In this document: in pieces, positions 25,139-32,549 of the stretch | Numbering within the stretch: the stretch's first letter is position 1 | Layout: the number at the start of each line of letters is the position of its first letter | Assembly: GCA_017468115.1 (NCBI GenBank) | Contig: JAFUJS010000024.1 | Location: 1-51,580, forward strand | Source of the DNA: Clostridia bacterium | GTDB taxonomy: Bacteria; Bacillota_A; Clostridia; Oscillospirales; CAG-272 | Direction: 5' to 3' | DNA length: 51,580 nt | Position numbers and translations under genes: made by a program | Notes under the pieces: model-generated | The model's input: the letters and a program-made list of their open reading frames with translations, nothing else | Told to the model about the DNA's origin: nothing | Database searches by the model: none

Positions 25139-26227
25139 ATGGAAAAGAAAATCAAAGTTGGTATCATCGGCTGCGGTGGTATCGCAAACGGCAAGCACAT
25201 GCCAAGCCTTAAGCGCCTTGAAGAGGTTGAAATGGTTGCTTTCTGCGACATTATCGAGGAAAGAGCTGTTGAGGCTGCAAAGAAATTCGGTGTAGAGGGC
25301 GCAAAGTCTTATACAGATTACAAGGAGCTTCTTAAGGATGAATCAATTGATGTTATCCACGTTTGCACACCAAACAGAAGCCATAGCTTCATTACTGTTG
25401 ACGCACTTGAGGCTGGTAAGCACGTTATGTGTGAAAAGCCAATGGCTATAAATGCTGAGGAAGCAAAGAAGATGGTTGATGCTGCTGCACGTACAGGCAA
25501 AAAGCTTACTATCGGTTACCAAAACAGACAAAGACTTGATGCTAAATACCTGAAGGCTGAGGCTGATGATGGCGTATTTGGTGATATCTACTACGCAAAG
25601 GCTACTGCACTTCGTCGTAGAGCAGTTCCTACATGGGGCGTATTTATTAACGAGTATGAGCAGGGCGGCGGTCCACTTATCGACATCGGTACTCACGCAC
25701 TTGACCTAACACTCTGGACAATGAACAACTATAAGCCAAAGTATTGTGTTGGTACTACATATCACAAGCTTAACGACCAAACTGAAAGTGCAAACGTATT
25801 CGGCAACTGGAAGCCTGAGGAGTTTACTGTTGAAGATAGCGCATTCGGCTTTGTTGTTATGGAAAACGGTGCTACAATCGTTCTTGAATCCTCTTGGGCA
25901 ATCAATATGACTGATACAAAGGAGGCTTGCACAACCGTTTGCGGTACAAAGGCAGGCGCAAGAATGCTTGACCAGGGCATTTTGGAAATTAACGGAGTTA
26001 AGCACAACAAGATGTATGAAACAAGACCAAACCTTGACGGTAAGGGTGTTGCATTCTACGATGCTGGCTCATATAACGCAGGCGCTGAGGAAGCAAGACA
26101 GTGGATTCAGGCTGTTATTAACGATACCACTCCAACAGTTCGTCCTGAAGAGGCATACTGCGTAACACAGATTCTTGAGGGTATTTACGAATCTGCAAAG
26201 ACAGGCAAGCCATACTACTTCAACTAA
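25139..26227 (+). CDS. Gfo/Idh/MocA-family NAD(P)-dependent oxidoreductase
   Basis: The 362-aa protein has a Rossmann N-terminal domain (VGIIGCGGIANGKHMPSL, GxGGxA type), HVCTPNRSH, the EKP motif in MCEKPMAINAEEA, and a C-terminal substrate domain with GGGPLIDIGTHALDLTLW, whose H and D are typical catalytic residues. The family oxidises or reduces sugars, inositols and related cyclic polyols; the exact substrate cannot be told. SD ggagg precedes ATG 25139. The partner isomerase/epimerase gene downstream is a very common pairing and suggests a sugar or inositol catabolic step. Confidence 0.9.
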   Translation: MEKKIKVGIIGCGGIANGKHMPSLKRLEEVEMVAFCDIIEERAVEAAKKFGVEGAKSYTDYKELLKDESIDVIHVCTPNRSHSFITVDALEAGKHVMCEKPMAINAEEAKKMVDAAARTGKKLTIGYQNRQRLDAKYLKAEADDGVFGDIYYAKATALRRRAVPTWGVFINEYEQGGGPLIDIGTHALDLTLWTMNNYKPKYCVGTTYHKLNDQTESANVFGNWKPEEFTVEDSAFGFVVMENGATIVLESSWAINMTDTKEACTTVCGTKAGARMLDQGILEINGVKHNKMYETRPNLDGKGVAFYDAGSYNAGAEEARQWIQAVINDTTPTVRPEEAYCVTQILEGIYESAKTGKPYYFN

Positions 26228-26235
26228 TAATTAAG

Positions 26236-26265
26236 GAAAGGGAACACAGCTTTGTGTTTCCTTTC
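26236..26265 (+). terminator. Hairpin between oxidoreductase and isomerase genes (weak terminator or attenuator)
   Basis: A 13-bp stem (GAAAGGGAACACA at 26236-26248 with 26253-26265, one G-T pair) lacks a strong T-tract. It may attenuate or stabilise the 3' end rather than end transcription. A second small hairpin (26291-26312) lies just before the next SD. Confidence 0.5.
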
Positions 26266-26325
26266 ACTATAAAAATTTGAGATTAATATAGCCAATCGAG
26301 CTTTCGCTTGGCACAGGAGATAATT

Positions 26326-27294
26326 ATGAAACTCAGTGTTTTAGCTAACCTTTATGGTTCAAAGCCTCTTGATGAGGCACTAAAAATCATTTCCTCACTC
26401 GGTGTTCACTCCGTTGAAATCGGTGCAGGCGGATATCCCGGCAAGGACCACTGCGACCCTGAAAAGCTTCTTGCAGACCCAAAGGCTCTCGAGGAATTCA
26501 AAAACACATTTAAGAAATATGATGTAGAAATTTGCGCACTTGCAACTCACGGTAACCCTGTTCATCCAAACAAGGAAATTGCTGCTCAGTTTGACAAGGA
26601 TATGAGAAACACAATTTTGCTTGCTGAAAAGCTTGGCATTGACACAATCATTACCTTCTCAGGCTGCCCTGGCTCCGATCCTGATGCAAAGCTTCCAAGC
26701 TGGGTAACTTGCCCGTGGCCGGACGACTTCCTTGATACACTTAACTATCAATGGAATGAGGTTATGATTCCTTATTGGAAGGAAGCAACTGCGTTTGCAA
26801 AGGCTCACGGTGTTACAAAGATTGCTCTTGAAATGCACCCAGGCTTCTGCGTATACAATCCGGAAACACTCCTTAAGCTCAGAGCAGCAGTAGGCGATGT
26901 TATCGGTGCTAACCTTGACCCATCTCACTTGATTTGGCAGGGAATTGACCCGGTTTTGGCAATAAGAGCGCTTGCAGGTGCTATTTACCACGTACACGCA
27001 AAGGATACAAAGGTAGACAAGGCAAACACATCTGTAAATGGTGTGCTTGACACAAAGCACTATGGCGATGAGATTAATCGTTCTTGGATCTTCCGTACAG
27101 TAGGCTATGGTAATGGCGAAACCTTCTGGAGAGATTTCGTTTCTAATCTCAGACTCGTTGGCTACGACAAGGTTCTTTCCATCGAGCACGAGGATAGCCT
27201 TATGACAATTGATGAAGGCCTTAAGAAGGCAGTTGAATTTCTTGACAAGGTTATGATTAAGGAAGAAAAGCCAACCGGTATGCGTTGGGCATAA
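26326..27294 (+). CDS. Sugar phosphate isomerase/epimerase, xylose isomerase-like TIM barrel
   Basis: The 322-aa protein belongs to the AP-endonuclease-2/xylose-isomerase fold. Metal-site blocks are seen: VEIGAGGYPGKDH, FSGCPGSD, KIALEMHPGFCVYNPE (metal Glu), GANLDPSHLIWQGIDP (Asp and His), YHVHAKDT and SIEHEDS. Such enzymes isomerise or epimerise keto-sugars and keto-inositols. With the adjacent Gfo/Idh/MocA oxidoreductase it probably forms a two-step oxidation-isomerisation unit. AGGAGA at 26315-26320 fixes ATG 26326; a TTG farther up is disregarded. Confidence 0.9.
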   Translation: MKLSVLANLYGSKPLDEALKIISSLGVHSVEIGAGGYPGKDHCDPEKLLADPKALEEFKNTFKKYDVEICALATHGNPVHPNKEIAAQFDKDMRNTILLAEKLGIDTIITFSGCPGSDPDAKLPSWVTCPWPDDFLDTLNYQWNEVMIPYWKEATAFAKAHGVTKIALEMHPGFCVYNPETLLKLRAAVGDVIGANLDPSHLIWQGIDPVLAIRALAGAIYHVHAKDTKVDKANTSVNGVLDTKHYGDEINRSWIFRTVGYGNGETFWRDFVSNLRLVGYDKVLSIEHEDSLMTIDEGLKKAVEFLDKVMIKEEKPTGMRWA

Positions 27295-27302
27295 TTAAAA
27301 AC

Positions 27303-27335
27303 AAAAGCCAAGCGAAATTTGCTTGGCTTTTTTTG
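27303..27335. terminator. Bidirectional terminator between the isomerase and M23 genes
   Basis: AAAAGCCAAGC (27303-27313) pairs with GCTTGGCTTTT (27321-27331), with T-runs on both strands; shared by convergent genes. Confidence 0.9.
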
Positions 27336-27360
27336 TTTTATCTACACAGGGTAGGGTTTT

Positions 27361-28041
27361 TTAGTTGTTTTCTGTGTTATTTTCGTTGCCCTCTGTGCTT
27401 GGCTCCTTGTTTTCCTCGCCCTTATTAAAGAACTTAAAAAACGGCTTAGGGTCAACGTGCTTTCCGTCTACCTTTAATTCGTAGTGCAGGTGTGGCTCCT
27501 CAGCAATCTCATTCATTGCGCTTTCTCCAACAGCACCAATAACATCTCCGCCCTTAACAGAGGCACCAATTACAATGCCATCAATAATTTCAGGGTCAAG
27601 ATTCTTGTAAACACTAATTGCATTACCGGAATGCTCAATTGAGACACAGGTGCCCATAAATGGGTCGTTCCAAACATTTGTTACAACACCGTCTGCAACT
27701 GCGACAACCTCTGTGCCAAGTGGGGCAGAAAGGTCCATACCAAGGTGTGTACGATAGTCATTCATTGTTTGGGAAAATACTGGTACACTGTCGCTGTAAT
27801 CCATACTAAGCTCGCCGCTTACAGGCATAGTAAACTCAGGGATTTGATTTTCCGGGTCCTCAATACCGGTTTGTTGATCATCTCCAAGTGATGAGCTTGT
27901 GTCGTTTGTGTTTATGTCATTGTCAGGCATATTGCGTCTTGCAACTGTTGTAGCTATAACCAGCACGATAACAGCTGTCATAATTACCGCCAGAGTAAGG
28001 TAAAAAATTCTGGCGTTTTTCTTGTTTTCGTTTTCTTCCAT
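27361..28041 (-). CDS. Membrane-anchored M23/LytM peptidase, SpoIIQ-like
   Basis: The 226-aa protein has a short charged N-terminus (MEENENKKNAR), one membrane helix (~12-34), a polar Asn/Asp/Ser linker, and a LytM domain. Metal ligands H99 and D103 (THLGMD) and H186 with H184 (HLHYEL) are all present, so the domain could be an active zinc endopeptidase. The layout, with DYRTHLGMDLSAPLGTEV and EEPHLHYELKVDGKHVDP, matches forespore SpoIIQ, which docks with SpoIIIAH during engulfment. Many Clostridial SpoIIQ proteins keep the zinc site. A general cell-wall hydrolase is the alternative; spoIID is not adjacent. SD AAAGGA sits before ATG 28041. Confidence 0.75.
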   Translation of the reverse strand: MEENENKKNARIFYLTLAVIMTAVIVLVIATTVARRNMPDNDINTNDTSSSLGDDQQTGIEDPENQIPEFTMPVSGELSMDYSDSVPVFSQTMNDYRTHLGMDLSAPLGTEVVAVADGVVTNVWNDPFMGTCVSIEHSGNAISVYKNLDPEIIDGIVIGASVKGGDVIGAVGESAMNEIAEEPHLHYELKVDGKHVDPKPFFKFFNKGEENKEPSTEGNENNTENN

Positions 28042-28106
28042 TTGTTTTGTCCTTTCAAATATATTTGCAAGTCTATTATTTACCACCAAAATTGTAATTA
28101 TGCACA

Positions 28107-28164
28107 AAAATATGAAAGTAAGACCAAATGTCAAGTTGACAAGAAAAAATATATATGTTATTAT
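28107..28164. promoter_or_regulatory. Divergent promoters sharing a palindromic -35 region
   Basis: TGTCAA-G-TTGACA (28129-28141) is a perfect palindrome giving a TTGACA -35 on each strand. Rightwards: TTGACA 28136-28141, 17 bp, TATTAT 28159-28164, for the ThyX-like gene. Leftwards: TTGACA 28134-28129, 16 bp, TATTTT 28112-28107, for the M23 gene. The two cannot be occupied by polymerase simultaneously. Confidence 0.55.
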
Positions 28165-28199
28165 ATAAAGTAGAATTAACGAAATCTTTGGAGGATTTT

Positions 28200-28832
28200 A
28201 TGATTAAAATTGAGCGTGTTAGTGTGATGAATATGGAAAACGCCATTCGTGGCGCCCGCAATCCATTGAATTCTTGGGCAAGAATGGACAGCTACTATGA
28301 TGAGGAGGGTAACTTTGTTTTGGGCGAAAATGACCTTTCCTTGGCAAAAAAGCTTGCAAAGGCGGGTAGCGACCATAGAAAGTATCTTCGTCAAATTTTC
28401 GTTTCCGTTGATATTACAGCTCCGCTATATTGGTGGAAGGAATATGATACATATAAGGTAGCAACCGTTGCAAACTCTACCTCAACAATGCACAAGATTC
28501 AGGCAAAGCAGTTTGAAAGGTCAGATTTCAGCTGTGACAGAATGAGCGAGGATGCGCTTAGAGTTCTTGATACAATAATTGATTATCTTGAACAGGCAAG
28601 GCTAAAGTTTATAGAAACTAAGGAAAAATCATATTGGCATGATATGATTCAGCTTTTGCCATCAAGCTATAACCAAATGAGAACCTGCACCTTGAATTAT
28701 GAAACCCTCATAAACATATACTATGCAAGAAGGACTCATAAGCTTGCGGAATGGCACACAATGTGCGACTGGATTATGAGCCTACCTTATGCAAAGGAGC
28801 TTATTGCGGTAAAGGAAGACAATGTTCAGTAA
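28200..28832 (+). CDS. ThyX-like protein of unknown activity
   Basis: The 210-aa protein has the block KYLRQIFVSVDITAPLYWWKEYDTYK followed by VANSTSTMHKI. It resembles divergent relatives of flavin-dependent thymidylate synthase, in which the canonical RHRxxSxNExSxRY motif is replaced by this WWKExDTYK...NSxSTMHKI pattern. I recall similar proteins in phages and gut Firmicutes. A dTMP-synthesis role is not supported by the motif and the residue set is altered. GGAGG at 28190-28194 fixes ATG 28200. Its end overlaps the CDF transporter start by 11 bases. Confidence in the ORF is high; in the family it is moderate. Confidence 0.6.
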   Translation: MIKIERVSVMNMENAIRGARNPLNSWARMDSYYDEEGNFVLGENDLSLAKKLAKAGSDHRKYLRQIFVSVDITAPLYWWKEYDTYKVATVANSTSTMHKIQAKQFERSDFSCDRMSEDALRVLDTIIDYLEQARLKFIETKEKSYWHDMIQLLPSSYNQMRTCTLNYETLINIYYARRTHKLAEWHTMCDWIMSLPYAKELIAVKEDNVQ

Positions 28833-30018
28833 GATTATTAAGGATTATAATGAACCACAAAGGCCCGAGGTGCGTGTGCGCGTCGGGCGTTTTGCTGGTA
28901 TTGTTGGCATAGTTGCCAACATTCTGCTTTTTGCAGTAAAGCTTTTGGTCGGAATTATTACCTCAAGTATTTCTGTAATAGCCGACTCAATTAACAATTT
29001 ATCAGACACAGGGTCCAACATAATTACAGTTGTGGGCTATTCCATGTCAGGCAAGCCTGCCGACAAGGACCACCCCTATGGTCACGAGAGAATTGAGTAC
29101 ATAAGCTCACTGATAATTGCCATTTTCATTGGCTTTTTTGGTGTTGAAATGCTTATTACCTCTATCGAAACTATAATCACACCGCCAAGCGGTAATAAGG
29201 ATATCGACCTTGCGCTTATCATTATTATGTCAGCAACGGTTCTTGTGAAAATTGCTATGGCAGCATTGAATGTAAAGCTTGGCAAGCACATTAATTCTCA
29301 AACCCTTAAAGCAAGTGCTATTGATAGCATTGGCGACGTTTTTGCCACACTTGCAGTTGTTGCTGGAATGATAATTACAAAGTACACAAGCTTTGTATAT
29401 ACGGACGCAATAATTGGTATTATCATTGCTGTTTATATTATTATTATGGGCGTTAAGCTTGTTATTGAAACCTCAAATAAGCTTATCGGTCAGGCACCGG
29501 ACGGCGAATTTACTCATTCGATTATTTCGAAAATCAAAAGCTATGAGGGTGTTCTTGGTATTCACGACCTTGTAATTCACACCTATGGCGAGAAAAGGTG
29601 CTTTGCCACCGTTCACGTAGAAATAGATGCAGATGCAAATGTTATGCACAGCCACGACCTAATGGATATTATCGAGGCAGATTTCTTGAAGGACGGCATT
29701 AACCTTGTTATTCATATGGACCCGATTTCTGTAAACGACCCGGAAACAAAGGAATTAAGGGCGGAGTGTATGGTTATTGTGTCGGAGCTTTCCTCTGAAT
29801 ACTCATCCCCCGTGTCCCTTCACGATTTCAGAATAGTTAAGGGTATTACCCATACAAACATTATCTTCGATGTTAGCGTAACTAACGAAATCGGCTTAAC
29901 AAATAAGCAAATTGATGAGCTTTTGACAGAAAAAATAAAGGCTCTTAATCCACTTTACAACCTGGTTTTAACAGTAGATAGAGATTATTTTTCCGAAAGA
30001 TTTGGAGAAGAGGAATGA
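28822..30018 (+). CDS. Cation diffusion facilitator family transporter
   Basis: The 398-aa membrane protein exports divalent metals by proton antiport. Six N-terminal helices carry the family metal motifs: TM2 ADSINNLSDTGSNI (D-x3-N rather than the usual D/H-x3-D), KPADKDHPYGHERIEYISSLI, and TM5 SAIDSIGDVFATL (D-x3-D). Then comes the cytoplasmic domain (~215-390, FATVHVEIDADANVMHSHDLMD) with an extra C-terminal part. The TM2 change may alter selectivity, so zinc, manganese or iron cannot be chosen. It overlaps the ThyX-like gene by 11 bases and the CotH gene by four, so the three are coupled. Confidence 0.9.
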   Translation: MFSKIIKDYNEPQRPEVRVRVGRFAGIVGIVANILLFAVKLLVGIITSSISVIADSINNLSDTGSNIITVVGYSMSGKPADKDHPYGHERIEYISSLIIAIFIGFFGVEMLITSIETIITPPSGNKDIDLALIIIMSATVLVKIAMAALNVKLGKHINSQTLKASAIDSIGDVFATLAVVAGMIITKYTSFVYTDAIIGIIIAVYIIIMGVKLVIETSNKLIGQAPDGEFTHSIISKIKSYEGVLGIHDLVIHTYGEKRCFATVHVEIDADANVMHSHDLMDIIEADFLKDGINLVIHMDPISVNDPETKELRAECMVIVSELSSEYSSPVSLHDFRIVKGITHTNIIFDVSVTNEIGLTNKQIDELLTEKIKALNPLYNLVLTVDRDYFSERFGEEE

Positions 30019-31889
30019 AAAAGCTGTATTTCGCTTTAATGCTGACCTTGGCTCTTTTAGCTTTAACAATTGTAGTAGGCGCCAAGGATATTAGCATTGA
30101 GGCAAATGAAACAATCATAATTGAAGCAAATGACCAAAACACATACTTTATGCCTTCCTTTGTCAGTCCCACCTGCGTTAAGCTCTTGGTTGAGGCAGGC
30201 TCCAGTATAAAGTATATGAAGGATGGCGTCCTGGCCCCCATTGAGGACAGCTTGACCATTGATTTAACAGGGTACGAGACAACCGATAAAAACGGAGAGA
30301 AATGCTACATATATTCAGTTTATGAGCTGGGTATAGAAACTCCGTTGACCTTCTATTTTGCCAATAGCCTTCCAAGCGTTCATATTACAACCACCAAGGG
30401 CGCTGATAACATAATTCAGTATAACGGCAAGGATGATGAGGCAGAAATATTTATTGTAAACAAGGACGGCACATTTGAATATAGCGAAAGCTTTGGCGAG
30501 TTTAGTGAGCTTAAGGTGAGGGGCAACACCACAGACGACTATGCAAAAAAGCCCTTTAGAATAAAGCTTGGACACAAAACACTCTTGTTTGGTATGTCAA
30601 ATGACCGTTCTTGGGTGCTTCTTGCAAATTATCTTGACCAATCACTTATAAGAAATAATGTAATGTATCAAATCGCCAAAATCCTAGGTATGGATATGTG
30701 CGATTTCAGAAGCGTTGACCTCTTCATTGACGGTGAGTACTACGGAATATATTTACTTTGTGAAAAGGTTGAAATAGACAACGGCAGAGTGAATATACAC
30801 GACCTGGAGGAGGAAACGGAGCTTCTAAATGGCGAATTTAGCAAAAATGCTACAACAGTAACAAGCGGCACGTTGATTGATAACACAATTTTGACCGAAT
30901 ATAGATATGTTGAGGGAATTGTAAATCCCGAAGACATTACTGGTGGCTATCTGATAGAGCTTGATAACAACTATTACAGGGATGAGCTTTGTTACTTTGT
31001 AACCGAAAATAATAGCCACTATGTTATTAAATCTCCTGAGTATGCCAGCCGTGAGCAGGTTGAGTACATAGCAGGCTTGTTTGCCGAAATGGAAGAGGCG
31101 ATTATGTCTAGCAATGGCATAAACCGCTTGGGCAAGCACTACACCGAATATATTGAGCTTGATACCTTTGTATACGCTTACATAATTGCAGAGCTGGGCA
31201 GAAACTACGACGCAGGCTCCTCAAGTATGTATTTTTACAAGGATAGAGATGTAGACGGACAACTTTCCAAAATTCAAAAGGGTCCATTGTGGGACTGCGA
31301 TAATACCCTTGGAAACATTCATAAAAACGGTGCCTCCTCAACAGAGGGCTATTGGGCAAAGGAAAGAAGCATTTGGGCGGGACTTACCGCTAAGGCAGAT
31401 TTTAACCAAAGAGTAACCGAGGTGTTTACAGCTTTATATACAGACCTATTTGATATGATTGACAAGGGCGGCTTTATAGAACAGCAGTATAAGGACCTGG
31501 GCTCTTCCGTTGTAATGGAAAGAGCAAGATGGAGAAGCAACGACTACACCTATTGGCCAACATATTATGACGGCACACACTATGATAGGTGGCAGCCTGC
31601 GCCAGTTTTTAATTTTGTCAGCGAATATTCAAACGGCGTTGATGGAGACAACAGCACAGTAATCGGTTATCTTTGTGAGCACATTGAGGCAAGAGCTAAT
31701 TGGCTCGCTACCGAATGGGGCTGCGATGTAGCCTTGAGGGAAAGGGTGCTTAACGACCCACCACAAGAGACCTTGCAGGAGGATAATACTATGGTTATCA
31801 TAATTGTGGCTGTGGCCTCATTGGTTGCGGTTGGCGCAGTTGTAGCTGTAATAATTATAGTCAAAAAAAGAAAAAGCCATATAGTATAA
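30015..31889 (+). CDS. CotH-family protein, secreted and membrane-anchored
   Basis: The 624-aa protein has an N-terminal signal peptide (MKKLYFALMLTLALLALTIVVGA), a ~130-residue N-terminal region, then a CotH kinase-like domain. Motifs: ELKVRGNTTDDYAKKPFRIKLG, SWVLLANYLDQSLIRNNV, CDFRSVDLFIDGEYYGIYLLCEKV and GPLWDCDNTLGN (metal-binding D427 and D429). A C-terminal membrane helix (~593-616) and basic tail (KKRKSHIV) anchor it facing outwards. CotH of Bacillus is an atypical kinase that phosphorylates spore coat proteins; surface relatives are common in Clostridia and several carry cellulosome or surface modules. It is last of three coupled genes and followed by a terminator. Confidence 0.85.
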   Translation: MKKLYFALMLTLALLALTIVVGAKDISIEANETIIIEANDQNTYFMPSFVSPTCVKLLVEAGSSIKYMKDGVLAPIEDSLTIDLTGYETTDKNGEKCYIYSVYELGIETPLTFYFANSLPSVHITTTKGADNIIQYNGKDDEAEIFIVNKDGTFEYSESFGEFSELKVRGNTTDDYAKKPFRIKLGHKTLLFGMSNDRSWVLLANYLDQSLIRNNVMYQIAKILGMDMCDFRSVDLFIDGEYYGIYLLCEKVEIDNGRVNIHDLEEETELLNGEFSKNATTVTSGTLIDNTILTEYRYVEGIVNPEDITGGYLIELDNNYYRDELCYFVTENNSHYVIKSPEYASREQVEYIAGLFAEMEEAIMSSNGINRLGKHYTEYIELDTFVYAYIIAELGRNYDAGSSSMYFYKDRDVDGQLSKIQKGPLWDCDNTLGNIHKNGASSTEGYWAKERSIWAGLTAKADFNQRVTEVFTALYTDLFDMIDKGGFIEQQYKDLGSSVVMERARWRSNDYTYWPTYYDGTHYDRWQPAPVFNFVSEYSNGVDGDNSTVIGYLCEHIEARANWLATEWGCDVALRERVLNDPPQETLQEDNTMVIIIVAVASLVAVGAVVAVIIIVKKRKSHIV

Positions 31890-31903
31890 GGCTTCATAAG
31901 TAA

Positions 31904-31934
31904 AAAAGACGGTGAAAAACACCGTCTTTTTTTG
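31904..31934 (+). terminator. Intrinsic terminator after the CotH gene
   Basis: AAAAGACGGTG (31904-31914) pairs with CACCGTCTTTT (31920-31930) across a 5-A loop, followed by a T-run. Confidence 0.92.
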
Positions 31935-32037
31935 CTTTTTAATAAAGTGAATAAATAAACATATGAACATACATAAATATAAAATCAAGGAATAAAACCC
32001 GTCTTTTGTGGCAAAAATAAAAAAAAGGAGAGAGAAT

Positions 32038-32523
32038 ATGAAGGCAATCATAAATCTGAAAAATCCCACAAAGGAGCAGGTGGAAAAAATCATAGAGCAT
32101 TTTGTTGCTTATGATATTGACGATTTTATTTTGTATGTTACCTATCCTCAATACATTATAGACGGCAAGGATTTGCTCTATTATATTACAAACGGAATAA
32201 AAATAACCTGCGTAAACGACAACGGCAAGGAAAGCACTGCTATAAAGCTTATTAATCTTAAGGGTAGTCTTGAGGAGCCGTTTTTTGTTGTTTATTCCTC
32301 GGATGCTTGTCAAATTGAACTTGATAGCTTGATTTTATCGCATAAAGAGCAGGGCAGCACCGCAACCATAGGTATAGCAAACGAAAAAATGGTTACTGTT
32401 TTATTCGAGCCTCAGGTATTTGATTATATTTCCGAGGAAATGTCCCTTGAAAAAGATGTTTTAGAACGAATTGGACAGGATTTGGACTTGAATGTATACA
32501 AATCAGAGGAAATTACAGCATAA
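32038..32523 (+). CDS. Shortened sugar nucleotidyltransferase-like protein without the catalytic loop
   Basis: The 161-aa protein reads along its length like a sugar-1-phosphate nucleotidyltransferase of the RfbF/GlgC type. HFVAYDIDDFILYVTYP resembles the family's HYGIDDFILCLGY. SLEEPFFVVYSSDACQIELDSLILSHKEQGSTATI resembles the segment with the GDVL aspartate (here SSDA). FEPQVFDYISEEM...LEKDVLERI...LNVYKSE resembles the C-terminal end. The N-terminal GGxGTRL nucleotide loop and the EKP region are absent, and 161 aa compares with ~240-290. So it is probably not catalytic; it may be a regulator or a domain remnant. SD aaaaggagag decides ATG 32038. Monocistronic. Confidence 0.6.
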   Translation: MKAIINLKNPTKEQVEKIIEHFVAYDIDDFILYVTYPQYIIDGKDLLYYITNGIKITCVNDNGKESTAIKLINLKGSLEEPFFVVYSSDACQIELDSLILSHKEQGSTATIGIANEKMVTVLFEPQVFDYISEEMSLEKDVLERIGQDLDLNVYKSEEITA

Positions 32524-32549
32524 AAAAAGGGCGATTTCGCCCTTTTTTT
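32523..32549. terminator. Bidirectional terminator between the nucleotidyltransferase-like gene and the ABC exporter
   Basis: A-run, GGGCGA, three-base loop, TCGCCC and T-run: a compact stem functional in both directions. Confidence 0.88.
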
